Program-made: the position numbers and the translations under genes | In this document: positions 8,733-16,863 of the stretch, piece after piece | Layout: each line of letters starts with the position of its first letter | Numbering within the stretch: position 1 is the stretch's first letter | Assembly: GCA_028282625.1 (NCBI GenBank) | Contig: JANQHP010000181.1 | Span: 1-29,239 of the forward strand | DNA: 29,239 bases | Source of the DNA: Rickettsiales bacterium | GTDB taxonomy: Bacteria > Pseudomonadota > Alphaproteobacteria > Rickettsiales > UBA8987 | Reading direction: 5' to 3' | Notes under the pieces: generated by a model | Told to the model about the DNA's origin: nothing | What the model saw: only the letters and a program-made list of their open reading frames with translations | The model's database searches: none

Positions 8733-10757
8733 TTAGTCCTTAAAACGATCGGTCATGTTAATGGTGCGGATGAGCTCGCTTAAATCGGTCAATCCGCGCA
8801 ACACCTTTTCAATACCATCTTCTGCCATAGGAACAAAGCCTTTCTTGGCAAGGTGTTTGAGCATTTCTGTGCGGCTTGCTTCACGTGCGATCAGTTCATC
8901 GAGATGTTCATCTACCAGGACCACTTCCGAAATGGCCACGCGCCCTTTATAGCCTGTGTGTGAACAGGCATCGCATCCTACGTGCCGGTAGAGGGTGACG
9001 CTGTCCCAATCTTGTTTGCCAAGGATATGTTTTTCTTCTTCCGTGGCGACATATTCTTCCCGGCACTCCTTGCACAAACATCGCGCCAGGCGCTGTGCCA
9101 CGCAAGCAATCACCGAACCAGAAAGCAGATGCGGCTGAATGCCGATATCTACCAGGCGCGGAATGGCGCCAAGTGCATCATTGGTATGTAGGGAGCTATA
9201 GACCTGATGTCCGGTCATGGCCGCGCGCAAGGCCATGGTGGCGGTATCCTGGTCACGAATTTCCCCGACAAAAATGACATCCGGGTCTTGACGCATAATG
9301 GAGCGGATGCCGCTGGCAAAACCCATGCCCGTCCCGGCACGGATATTGGACTGACGGATCATCTGCAGTTGATATTCCACGGGATCTTCCAGCGTCATCA
9401 CGTTGCGGTCGATCGTATTGATTTCACTTAAGATCGAGTAGAGCGTGGTGGTTTTACCGCTACCGGTCGGTCCTGTAACAATGACCATGCCTTCTGGACG
9501 TTTTAGCCCCTTTTTCAACAGTTTTTGGTTGGTGTCGCTAAAGCCTAAATCCTCCATCGGCAAAAGAGCTTTATGCTTATCCAGAATCCGGAGGACAATG
9601 TTTTCCCCATGTACGGTAGGGTGGGTGGCTACCCGGAAGGAAATCTCACGACCGTGAATGGTCAGGCTGATACGGCCATCCTGAGGATTCCGGATCTCGG
9701 TGATGTTCATGTTGGAGACAATTTTAATGCGCACGGCAATGGCCGGCCAGTAATCCTTGTGGAAGCTACGCACCAACCGGAGTTTACCATCCACACGGTA
9801 TCGCAGCCTTACAAACGCCCCTTCCGGCTCAAAGTGCATGTCCGAGGCACTTTGCTGCACGGCATCCACAAGCAAAGCATCCAGCAAACGCACGGTGGGG
9901 TTGGTGTAGCCCTCTTGCTCCGAGGTGATTTTGACCAAATCATCGGCATTGCCGGAAAGGCTCTCCATTTCGCGCAAAATGCCATCAATAGAAAGTTCGT
10001 AGTCGTAGTAGTTGTTAACGATCTCGGATAAATTGGCCTCGCTACAATGGATCGGGATCATACGGAAGCGTTTAGGGAAATATCGCTGCACCCGGTCGAT
10101 GGCCAGTACGTTATAGATATCGGTCATCGCCACGTAGACGGTGTCATCTTCCTGCAAAATGGGGACGGCCTTAAACCGTGCGGCCACATCTTTGGGCACT
10201 TGTTTGATCAGCTGAGGGTCAATCAGGCTGCTTTTGGGGTCAAATTGCTCAATGCCGGTGGATTCGGTAAGGACTTCACCCAGGGCGCTTTCGGTAATGA
10301 AGCCAAGCTCCACCAAAATGGCGCCGATCATCTTGCGATCTGTGCTCTGTTTCTGTGTTTTTAGGGCAATATCAAGTTGGTCTTTGGAGATCAGCCCCTT
10401 TTCCACCAAGCGCTCCCCAATGGGGAGACGTGAAATTTGTTGGCTATTCCTCTCAGACACCTCATTTTGCGAGACGGTAAGATCAGTACTTTTGCTTACA
10501 GGTTGCTCGGCTTCGGTTGGCTGTATTTGTGAGGCAAGTTCGCGTTCTACCGCTTCGAGTGCCTGAATGGTCTCTGAATCCGCCGCATGTTCTTCTGCAC
10601 TGGCATCGGTGTTTTCTGCAAGAGGGGACGCAGCCTCTGTTTCAGAAGAAGGCGCATGATGGGATTCCGCCTCATCGTTGGATGAAGGCTCCTCTTTTGG
10701 CTTGTCGGCTTTTGCGTTTTGATTTTTCTTGTTAGAAGAAAAGCTGAAGTCAACCAC
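8733..10757 (-). CDS. gspE: type II secretion/type IV pilus assembly ATPase (GspE/PilB/MshE family)
   Basis: A 674-residue assembly ATPase. Residues 1-105 are an acidic, Ser/Glu/Ala-rich low-complexity extension. Residues about 111-170 form an MshEN/T2SSE_N-like helical region (IGERLVEKGLISKDQLDIAL, then IGAILVELGFITESALGEVL). The N2 domain ends near 265. The motor follows: Walker A GPTGSGKTTT (429-438), Asp box near DPVEYQL, Walker B DPDVIFVGEIRD (491-502), His box SSLHTND (521-527), and a zinc tetracysteine C562/C565 and C595/C598. It powers polymerisation of pilin or pseudopilin from the cytoplasmic face. The ORF opens with GTG at 10757; no in-frame ATG lies upstream and no clear ribosome site is visible, so the exact start is uncertain. 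It is the first gene of the minus-strand block. Confidence 0.95.
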   Translation of the reverse strand: MVDFSFSSNKKNQNAKADKPKEEPSSNDEAESHHAPSSETEAASPLAENTDASAEEHAADSETIQALEAVERELASQIQPTEAEQPVSKSTDLTVSQNEVSERNSQQISRLPIGERLVEKGLISKDQLDIALKTQKQSTDRKMIGAILVELGFITESALGEVLTESTGIEQFDPKSSLIDPQLIKQVPKDVAARFKAVPILQEDDTVYVAMTDIYNVLAIDRVQRYFPKRFRMIPIHCSEANLSEIVNNYYDYELSIDGILREMESLSGNADDLVKITSEQEGYTNPTVRLLDALLVDAVQQSASDMHFEPEGAFVRLRYRVDGKLRLVRSFHKDYWPAIAVRIKIVSNMNITEIRNPQDGRISLTIHGREISFRVATHPTVHGENIVLRILDKHKALLPMEDLGFSDTNQKLLKKGLKRPEGMVIVTGPTGSGKTTTLYSILSEINTIDRNVMTLEDPVEYQLQMIRQSNIRAGTGMGFASGIRSIMRQDPDVIFVGEIRDQDTATMALRAAMTGHQVYSSLHTNDALGAIPRLVDIGIQPHLLSGSVIACVAQRLARCLCKECREEYVATEEEKHILGKQDWDSVTLYRHVGCDACSHTGYKGRVAISEVVLVDEHLDELIAREASRTEMLKHLAKKGFVPMAEDGIEKVLRGLTDLSELIRTINMTDRFKD

Positions 10758-10791
10758 AGGGATACATGCCCATGTTAAGATAATATAGTAT

Positions 10792-10803
10792 CTGATATAT
10801 CAG
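10792..10803. repeat. 12-base perfect palindrome upstream of the pilus block
   Basis: CTGATATATCAG reads the same on both strands. It lies 35 bases before the GTG of the assembly ATPase gene, in the 87-base spacer that must carry its promoter, and between two further GTATC/GATAC arms. It could be an operator, but the AT-rich setting means chance is a real alternative. Confidence 0.4.
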
Positions 10804-10844
10804 CTATTCTTTTGATACGCCACTTAATTTTATAGGGTGCGCTC

Positions 10845-11366
10845 TTATTGATATTCTTGCGATAGGCGGATGTAGTTGGAGGCGCTGGTACCGATAAATT
10901 CCTTTTCTTCTGCTGTCATGTCACGCAAAAATTTTGCAGGGTTTCCTGCCCAAATGGTGCCGCCTGGCACGCGTTTGCCAGGTGTTACAAGCGCACCTGC
11001 GGCTACCATGGCACCGGATGAAACGCTAGCTTGATCCATGATGGTGGCGTGCATGCCTATGAAGCAGTCATCTTCTACATGGCATGCATGCAATAAGGCG
11101 CTATGCCCAACGGTGACCCCTGAGCCTATGGATGTGGGTCCAGTCTTCCGCGTGACATGCACCACCGTGCCATCTTGGATGTTGGTGCCTGAACCAATAC
11201 GAATTTTTTGGACGTCCCCTCGGATGACGCATCCAAACCATATGTTGCTGTGTGGCCCAATGGTCACGTCGCCAATAATCACGGCACCTGGTGCAATCCA
11301 GGCACTGGTATCAATGGTGGGCGTGATGCCTTGATAGGGTAGAATGATGGGAGCAGGCGCTGTCAT
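10845..11366 (-). CDS. gamma-carbonic anhydrase family protein (left-handed beta-helix)
   Basis: A 173-residue hexapeptide-repeat protein of the gamma-carbonic anhydrase/PaaY/YrdA group. The beta-helix spans about residues 15-140, with typical turns such as IAPGAVIIGDVTIG and IRIGSGTNIQDGTVVH. The three expected zinc histidines are H70, H88 and H93, the latter two five residues apart as in the archaeal enzyme. A C-terminal helix (TAEEKEFIGTSASNYIRLSQEY) packs against the helix in this family. Many members have weak or no carbonic anhydrase activity, so catalysis is inferred only from the histidines. It follows argC with a nine-base gap and is likely co-transcribed; the two pathways have no obvious link beyond bicarbonate supply. 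Confidence 0.92.
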   Translation of the reverse strand: MTAPAPIILPYQGITPTIDTSAWIAPGAVIIGDVTIGPHSNIWFGCVIRGDVQKIRIGSGTNIQDGTVVHVTRKTGPTSIGSGVTVGHSALLHACHVEDDCFIGMHATIMDQASVSSGAMVAAGALVTPGKRVPGGTIWAGNPAKFLRDMTAEEKEFIGTSASNYIRLSQEYQ

Positions 11367-11375
11367 GCGAGCATT

Positions 11376-12419
11376 TTACGGGAAGGGGGTGATCGCTTCC
11401 AACCCAAGGGTTTCAGGGAAGCCAAAGCGGATATTCATGTTTTGGAGGGCCTGCCCAGAAGCACCTTTGATGAGGTTATCGATGGCACAAATAAGAATGG
11501 CTTGGTGTGGCTGTTGCCCCTTTGCCACATGGATCAATGCGTTATTGGAATAACACACCTGCCTGGTGGAAGGAGGAATATCCACCATATGCACAAAAGG
11601 TGAGGTGGCATATGCCGCAGAGAGGGCCTGATTTAGCCTTGCTATTTCTACATCCGGAGAATGCTGCACATATAGGGTGGCCAGAATGCCACGTGCCATC
11701 GGCACCAGTTGAGGCACAAAAGTGACCCCAGGGTTTTGATGCGATATGTTAGCGATTTCTTGCTTGATCTCGGCAATGTGGCGATGCCCGTTTAAGGCAT
11801 AAGGCTGCACGCTATCATGAATTTCAGTGTATAGATTGCCCAGTTTGACACTTCTTCCGGCACCACTAATGCCGGACTTGGCATCCACAATGATACCTTC
11901 TGCTTTAATCAAGCCTTCCGCAAGCAGGGGCAGTATTGGCAGCAGCGTGGCTGTGGGGTAACAGCCCGGGCATGCAATAAGGTTGGTATGTGTGATGGCC
12001 TCTGTATAATGTTCGCTTAGGCCATACACCGCTTCTTTCTGCAAATCAGGTGCCGCGTGTGGGGCGTGATACCATGTGGCGTATGCTTCGGTATCATGAA
12101 GCCGAAAGTCAGCCGATAGGTCAATAACCACCAGATGTTTGGGCAAGCCCGCGATAAGCTTTTGTGACGTGCCATGCGGCAAGCAGCCAAAGGCGACATC
12201 AATGTTTTCCCAATCCACTTCTTCTGTTTTTGTCATTACAGGCAAGCAGAGTGGGGCCATATGTGGATAGAGATCCGTCAGGGCTTTGCCAGCATTGCTG
12301 GAGGCCACCAAAGTGGCTATTTCCACTTCCGGATGGGCATGAAGTAGGCGCACCATCTCAGAGCCAGTGTAACCACTTGCCCCAATTACTGCAGCACGAA
12401 GTTGCTTCGTTGTTGTCAT
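11376..12419 (-). CDS. argC: N-acetyl-gamma-glutamyl-phosphate reductase
   Basis: ArgC catalyses the NADPH-dependent reduction of N-acetyl-glutamyl phosphate to the semialdehyde, the third step of arginine synthesis, in the cytoplasm. The 347-residue length is normal for the type 1 enzyme. The N-terminal Rossmann motif is GASGYTGSE (13-21), the catalytic cysteine is C153 in ACPGCYPTATLL, and SGISGAGR, NGHRHIAEI and FVPQLVPMARGIL are all conserved. The start ATG at 12419 has a purine-rich AAGAGAAGG just upstream. No other arg gene lies in the window. The gene is divergent from the XRE regulator at 12838, with a long repeat-containing spacer between. Confidence 0.96.
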   Translation of the reverse strand: MTTTKQLRAAVIGASGYTGSEMVRLLHAHPEVEIATLVASSNAGKALTDLYPHMAPLCLPVMTKTEEVDWENIDVAFGCLPHGTSQKLIAGLPKHLVVIDLSADFRLHDTEAYATWYHAPHAAPDLQKEAVYGLSEHYTEAITHTNLIACPGCYPTATLLPILPLLAEGLIKAEGIIVDAKSGISGAGRSVKLGNLYTEIHDSVQPYALNGHRHIAEIKQEIANISHQNPGVTFVPQLVPMARGILATLYVQHSPDVEIARLNQALSAAYATSPFVHMVDIPPSTRQVCYSNNALIHVAKGQQPHQAILICAIDNLIKGASGQALQNMNIRFGFPETLGLEAITPFP

Positions 12420-12632
12420 GTGCCTTCTCTTACGTGGATGCGTTTATTTTCTTAGCACTGGCTTTTAAAAAATGCCAGCATTTAACCTCTGTGATCGGTG
12501 GGTTATTAAGGACGTTTTATCAAAAACAAGTGCACCAGTACATAACGCCTCACACGAACCTGGTGCTATAGATGCACTAAAATGGCACTACTTTATGGAG
12601 AAAATGGTTGACAATTACACCAAAAATGTGCA

Positions 12633-12654
12633 ATTTAGACGCATCAGTCTAAAT
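12633..12654. repeat. perfect inverted repeat, 8-base arms, 6-base loop, followed by T-run
   Basis: ATTTAGAC and GTCTAAAT flank GCATCA. On the plus strand a run ATATTTTTTATTT follows a few bases later, so it resembles a weak intrinsic terminator of an unseen plus-strand transcript; the stem is AT-rich. It could equally be an operator of the regulator gene at 12838. Confidence 0.4.
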
Positions 12655-12681
12655 AAATATTTTTTATTTAACGACAGGGTG

Positions 12682-12696
12682 GTGTAGATCCTACAC
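12682..12696. repeat. short hairpin GTGTAG-ATC-CTACAC
   Basis: Perfect six-base arms with a three-base loop lie 28 bases beyond the larger inverted repeat and are followed by GTTTTGTATT. Seen directly; function unknown. The two hairpins in one spacer make a regulatory or small-RNA role possible. Confidence 0.35.
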
Positions 12697-12837
12697 GTTT
12701 TGTATTATCTGGAAGGTAATAAGTTTTGGACTGTCATGATGCGCACACTGTCAAGTGGCGTAGTCAGGTTCATATAGGCAACAATGGTGTTAAGAGCCGC
12801 AAAGATATTAAAATATAGTATATAAAAGGGGGGTGTT

Positions 12838-13374
12838 ATGGTTAAAAATATACGCACAAAAAAAATATCGCATCAGGATAAGAAGGATACCGGTCTTCCG
12901 CATCCAGTGGATATCCATGTCGGGAAACGTTTAAGGCTTCGACGCAGTGTCCTTGGTTTTAGCCAGGAATATGTAGGAAAAAAGCTGGGTGTAACGTTTC
13001 AGCAGATTCAAAAATATGAGCGTGGCGTGAATAGGGTGGGCTCAAGCAGGCTTTATGATTTCGCACGTATTTTAAAGGTGCCGGTGGCCTATTTTTTTGA
13101 GGCGCTCGAAGAGCCGCAGGGTTTTGCAGAAAATACCGCATCGGAAACCGATGGTTTGCTGGAAATACCGCATATGCTCGAAAGCAAGGAAACCCTCGCG
13201 CTGGTACGTGCCTACTATCAGATTCAAAGCCCGATTGTGCGCAAGAAAGTGCTGGCATTGATTAAGAGCATGGCCCTGCAAGCAGCGGATTACAAAGACC
13301 AGGAAGATGGCCATACATCTTCTTCGGATAGTGATTCTGAAGAGGAAACTTTTGCACAGGCCGCAAGCCTCTAG
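12838..13374 (+). CDS. XRE-family transcriptional regulator, paralogue 1
   Basis: A 178-residue regulator with one helix-turn-helix domain at about 28-90, opening with HPVDIHVGKRLRLRR and including GVTFQQIQKYERGVNRVGSSRLYDFARIL. This is a family found in multiple copies in alphaproteobacteria. The N-terminal 20 residues are Lys-rich. A conserved C-terminal helical element (ETLALVRAYYQI...VRKKVLALIKSM) probably serves dimerisation, and the tail is Ser/Asp/Glu-rich. The ATG follows a G-rich site (AAGGGGGGTGTT). It is closely similar to the protein at 17336 in both domains, so the two likely arose by duplication and may bind similar sites. Targets are unknown; autoregulation through the upstream repeats is a guess. 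Confidence 0.92.
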   Translation: MVKNIRTKKISHQDKKDTGLPHPVDIHVGKRLRLRRSVLGFSQEYVGKKLGVTFQQIQKYERGVNRVGSSRLYDFARILKVPVAYFFEALEEPQGFAENTASETDGLLEIPHMLESKETLALVRAYYQIQSPIVRKKVLALIKSMALQAADYKDQEDGHTSSSDSDSEEETFAQAASL

Positions 13375-13383
13375 CACTCTTGT

Positions 13384-13417
13384 GATGCTGGAGGGTAAAT
13401 CCTTTCATCCCAGCGTC
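13384..13417. terminator. possible hairpin between converging genes
   Basis: GATGCTGG (13384-13391) can pair with CCAGCGTC (13410-13417) with one G-T pair across an 18-base loop, between the stop of the XRE gene and the stop of the converging TRAP permease. Neither side has a proper T-run, so this is a weak call. Confidence 0.2.
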
Positions 13418-14865
13418 TAAAAATCAACGCTGTAGCTGTTATCACTTGGCTGCCAGGCATCGTTGGGTGCTTCCAATGCCATGCTACTATGCGCGGAAAG
13501 TGTATCGGGTAGCCATGTGGCGATTTGAGGGTAGGCGATCAGGCATAACAGAATACTAAGCTGGATGAGTATAAACGGTATTACGCCGCGATATATCGTG
13601 CGCGTGCACACTTCTTTGGGAGCCACGCCGCGCAGGTAAAAAAGCGCAAAGCCAAAAGGTGGGGTTAAAAAGGAGGTTTGCAGGTTCAACGCAAGGAGCA
13701 CCGCAAGCCAAATGGGGTCTGCCCCCATCAGCATGAGGATCGGTGCCACAGTGGGCACGACCACAAAAATAATTTCGATAAAATCGAGCAAGAAACCAAG
13801 CAGAAACACCATCAGCATCACAAAAAACAAAGCGCCATACATGCCACCAGGCAGGTCGCTTAAAAAGCGATGCACCATGTCATCTCCACCCAGGCCACGA
13901 AAGACCACGGTGAAAAACGCGGCGCCAATGAGGAGGGTAAAGATCATGGCGGTAATATGCGTGGTTTCGCCTGCCGTATGAAAGAGCACGTCACGCGATA
14001 AACGCTGACGTATCGCTGCTAAAATGAGCGCGCCAAGCGCGCCTACGGCGGCCGATTCGGTGGCGGTGGCAATACCGGTTAAGATCGATCCGAGCACCAG
14101 CATCACAAGCAACAAAGGAGGCAGTAAAGTAAACAGGACGGCATGCTTGCTTGTGCCTGATTTGGAGTTTGTGCTTTCGACCCCCATGCAGTCTGGCTTA
14201 AGCCTTGCATAGAGCACCAACCACACACTATAGGCCAACACCAGAAGGAGGCCTGGCACAAGTGCGCCCATAAACAAATCGGCAATAGAAACCGATTTGG
14301 GTAAAAAATTACCTTGCTGCATTTGAATGTTTTGATAGGCGGAACTGATTTGGTCGCCAAGTAGGATCAGTACAATAGATGGCGGTATGATTTGCCCTAA
14401 GGTGCCAGAAGCGCAAATCACCCCGCAGGCGATCTCCGGCTTGTATTTGGCACGCAGCATCACAGGCAGCGAGATCAGCCCCATCGTGACCACGGTGGCC
14501 CCTACAATGCCGGTGGAGGCTGCCAGCAGCGTACCAACGGCGATTACAGAGAGCCCAAGTCCAGACTTCAGCCGGCAAAATAAGGCGGCCATTTCTTCCA
14601 AGAGCTCTTCTGCAATACGCGTGCGCTGGAGCATGACACCCATAAACACAAAAAGCGGCACGGCGACCAATAGCGGATTTTCCATGATGCCAAAGATGCG
14701 CGCGGGCAGGGCGTAGATGTAGGAGAAGTCAAATACCCCAACAAAGTGGCCAACTGCAGCACTGGCAAGTGCCACACCCGATAACACCAACGCCACCGGA
14801 TAGCCGAGGATCAAGCCTCCCACTGTTGCCAGCAGCATGCATATTAACAGAAATTCGGGAGTCAT
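13417..14865 (-). CDS. TRAP transporter large permease subunit (DctM family)
   Basis: A 482-residue, strongly hydrophobic protein with about 12 membrane helices, the DctM (M) subunit of a tripartite ATP-independent periplasmic transporter. Family segments include NPLLVAVPLFVFMGVMLQRT, STGIVGATVVTMGLISLP, ASGTLGQIIPPSIVLILLGD, GILTATE-like GIATATESAAVGA and LQTSFLTPPFGFALFYLRG. The last two segments and the overall length resemble the mannitol/chloroaromatic-type subgroup. Normally a small DctQ subunit and a periplasmic binding protein are encoded next to it; neither is present, since the upstream gene (21-base gap) is RidA-like and downstream is a converging regulator. The substrate cannot be inferred. 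The C-terminal 35 residues are polar and not typical. Confidence 0.9.
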   Translation of the reverse strand: MTPEFLLICMLLATVGGLILGYPVALVLSGVALASAAVGHFVGVFDFSYIYALPARIFGIMENPLLVAVPLFVFMGVMLQRTRIAEELLEEMAALFCRLKSGLGLSVIAVGTLLAASTGIVGATVVTMGLISLPVMLRAKYKPEIACGVICASGTLGQIIPPSIVLILLGDQISSAYQNIQMQQGNFLPKSVSIADLFMGALVPGLLLVLAYSVWLVLYARLKPDCMGVESTNSKSGTSKHAVLFTLLPPLLLVMLVLGSILTGIATATESAAVGALGALILAAIRQRLSRDVLFHTAGETTHITAMIFTLLIGAAFFTVVFRGLGGDDMVHRFLSDLPGGMYGALFFVMLMVFLLGFLLDFIEIIFVVVPTVAPILMLMGADPIWLAVLLALNLQTSFLTPPFGFALFYLRGVAPKEVCTRTIYRGVIPFILIQLSILLCLIAYPQIATWLPDTLSAHSSMALEAPNDAWQPSDNSYSVDF

Positions 14866-14886
14866 GAGAAAAGAAGGGCGGCTGGC

Positions 14887-15354
14887 TTAGTCCGCGTCGA
14901 CAACAGCGGCCACTTCTACTGGCACATGCATCGGTAAGACCGCTACGCCATAAGCCACGCGAGCATGGGCGCCGACCGTTTCACCGAGTACATCCAAGAT
15001 AAGCGAGGAGGCGCCATTGGCAACCACGTGCGGCTCGATAAAATCTGGTGCCGTGGCAACTAATATCTCCAGGCGAATCACCTGCTTGATGCGATCAAGG
15101 TCGCCATCACACGCGGTGTGCAAGTGAGAAAGAATATTGAGGGCACATTGCCTGGCGGCCGCTTGCCCTTCTTCCAAGGTTACTTCTTCCCCCACGCGTC
15201 CAACATGCAACGGACCTTGTTCGGTAAGAGGCAATTGACCGGAAACCCAGATCTGCGAACCGCTCCTGCGCCAGGGTACATACGCTGCAGCCGGAAGCGT
15301 GAGTTGGGGGAGTGTGATGCCAAGATCATCTAAGCGAGAGGTGGTGGTGTTCAC
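14887..15354 (-). CDS. RidA/YjgF/YER057c-like protein
   Basis: A 155-residue YjgF-fold protein of the longer alphaproteobacterial type (LGITLPQLTLPAAAYVPWRRSG...SGQLPL). RidA proteins deaminate reactive enamine/imine intermediates; this subgroup is less studied and may differ in substrate. Family features: VSGQLPLTEQG at 37-47, the middle segment QAAARQCALNILSHLHTA, and the C-terminal GAHARVAYGVAVLPMHVPVEV, which carries the usual Arg near residue 134. The start codon is GTG at 15354, preceded by AAGGAG about eight bases upstream, which decides the start. It lies between trkH (57 bases upstream) and the TRAP permease (21 bases downstream), so the three may form a transcription unit. Confidence 0.88.
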   Translation of the reverse strand: MNTTTSRLDDLGITLPQLTLPAAAYVPWRRSGSQIWVSGQLPLTEQGPLHVGRVGEEVTLEEGQAAARQCALNILSHLHTACDGDLDRIKQVIRLEILVATAPDFIEPHVVANGASSLILDVLGETVGAHARVAYGVAVLPMHVPVEVAAVVDAD

Positions 15355-15411
15355 AGGGTATGCTCCTTGTTGTCGCGTGGTATGTAGTGGTGAGTGTTTG
15401 CTAGCCTAAGC

Positions 15412-16863
15412 CTAGCTTTTCCAAAAATAAGGAGAGAATAAAATTAGTACAGTAAAAATCTCCAATCGCCCTACAAGCATACCAACAGAGAGCAGCCATT
15501 TGGCGGTATCGCTAAGCGATTGGTAGTTGCCGCCTGGGCCAATGATATCTCCCAAACCTGGCCCTAGATTGGCCATGGCCGATGCGGCGGCACTCATGCT
15601 GGTTAAAAAGTCAAGGCCGGTAAAGGCGAGCAATACCGCAAGCACAGAAAAGCAGAGCGCAAAGAGAATAAAGAAGCTGAGTACCGAAGCAGTGGCGGTT
15701 TCGGCAATCGGCCTTTGATTGTACATCGGTTGAAAGATGCCATGCGGCTGGACCAGTTGGTTGATCTGCGCTTTGGCGGTTTGATAGAGCACTTGGTAGC
15801 GGAAAATTTTAATGCCACCGGTTGTAGAGCCTGTGCAGCCGCCGACCACCGCAAAAAGGAATAAGAAGGTCACCGCTCCGGTGCCCCAAGTGCTGTAATC
15901 GGTAGAAGAAAACCCGGTGGTGGTGACCACGGAAACCACGTTAAACCCTGCGAGTCGCAGTGCCTCAAGCCAGGGGATGGATTGGGTGTAATGCAGCCAG
16001 CACACCACACAGGTGACCGCCAGCACGATCATGCTGATGAACCAGCGCACCTGGCTATCTTGGAAGAGCTTGACCGGTTGTCCGCGTACAAATTGCAAAT
16101 AGAGCACAAATGGAATGCCGCTGGCGATCATGAACAAGATGATCACCGTTTCAATAACCGGGCTGTCAAAATATCCGATCGAGGCGTCATGGGTCGAAAA
16201 GCCCGATGTGGCAATGGTGGTCATCGCGTGGCAAAAAGCATCGAAGGCAGACATGCCCGCCAACCACAATGCTAGCATGCAAATCAGGGTCAGGCCGGTA
16301 TAAATCACGGTAAGCGCCCCGGCCACTTGCTGTGCGCGCGGCAGGGCTTTTTCGGTGTTGTCCGATGATTCAGAGCGGAATAGCTGCATCCCACCAATTT
16401 TTAGGATCGGCAAGACCGCCATGGCCATCACAATAATCCCGATGCCGCCAAGCCATTGGAGCAAGGACCGCCAAAGCAAAAGCCCCACGGGCAAATCATC
16501 AAGGCCGGTGATGACCGTTGCACCGGTGGTGGTTAAACCACTCATGGCTTCAAAGAAGGCATCGGTGTAGCTCATTTGCAAGTGGGAGAACACAAAGGGT
16601 AGGGCGGAAAAAGCCACAAGCGTTAACCAGATGAGGGTGGTCATCAGAAAGGTTTGCTTTAAGGACAAGGTGGTGAGGTTGTTACCCTGATGGGTTAGCA
16701 CCAATGAAATGCCGACGAAGAGGGTGAAAAAGCCTGCACTGGCAAAGGTCTTCCAGTCTTTATCGTCGTGCAATACATCGACCAGGGCGGTCATGCCCAT
16801 CGCCAGGCTTAAAATACAAAGCAGCACACCCACAACATAGAAAACAGGTTTGATATCAAGCAT
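15412..16863 (-). CDS. trkH: Trk-type potassium uptake protein TrkH/KtrB
   Basis: A 483-residue K+ channel-like transporter subunit built from four repeats of helix, pore loop, helix. Pore-loop sequences are visible in all four: GLTTTGATVITG (about 109-120), TTIATSGFSTHD, SVVTTTGFSSTDY and SAMANLGPGLGD, each with the selectivity glycine. Length matches TrkH. A cytoplasmic NAD-binding gating partner (TrkA) is usually needed and is not encoded in the window. An AGGAA site precedes the ATG at 16863. It is the first gene of a likely trkH-RidA-TRAP unit and is divergent from the XRE regulator at 17336 across a 472-base spacer. Confidence 0.95.
   Translation of the reverse strand: MLDIKPVFYVVGVLLCILSLAMGMTALVDVLHDDKDWKTFASAGFFTLFVGISLVLTHQGNNLTTLSLKQTFLMTTLIWLTLVAFSALPFVFSHLQMSYTDAFFEAMSGLTTTGATVITGLDDLPVGLLLWRSLLQWLGGIGIIVMAMAVLPILKIGGMQLFRSESSDNTEKALPRAQQVAGALTVIYTGLTLICMLALWLAGMSAFDAFCHAMTTIATSGFSTHDASIGYFDSPVIETVIILFMIASGIPFVLYLQFVRGQPVKLFQDSQVRWFISMIVLAVTCVVCWLHYTQSIPWLEALRLAGFNVVSVVTTTGFSSTDYSTWGTGAVTFLFLFAVVGGCTGSTTGGIKIFRYQVLYQTAKAQINQLVQPHGIFQPMYNQRPIAETATASVLSFFILFALCFSVLAVLLAFTGLDFLTSMSAAASAMANLGPGLGDIIGPGGNYQSLSDTAKWLLSVGMLVGRLEIFTVLILFSPYFWKS

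Larger units (their letters stand above)
12420..12837. promoter_or_regulatory. gene-free divergent spacer (argC / XRE regulator) with several inverted repeats
   Basis: This 418-base stretch has no convincing coding region; the only ORF of note (12472-12687, plus) has no family features. It must carry the promoters of argC (minus) and of the regulator at 12838 (plus). Visible structure: AAATGC-CA-GCATTT at 12470-12483, an eight-base inverted repeat at 12633-12654, a six-base hairpin with three-base loop at 12682-12696, and an AT-rich segment before a GGGGGG ribosome site just ahead of the ATG at 12838. A TTGACA at 12608-12613 is followed after 17 bases by CAATTT, a poor -10, so I do not call a promoter there. 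Confidence 0.5.

Noticed and set aside
12608..12636. TTGACA with a 17-base spacer to CAATTT as a sigma-70 promoter
   Set aside because: The -35 is perfect but the -10 is poor and the start would be about 190 bases from the nearest plus-strand gene.
12472..12687. 71-residue ORF in the argC/XRE spacer
   Set aside because: No ribosome site, no conserved pattern, and it runs through the inverted repeat at 12633; more likely non-coding.
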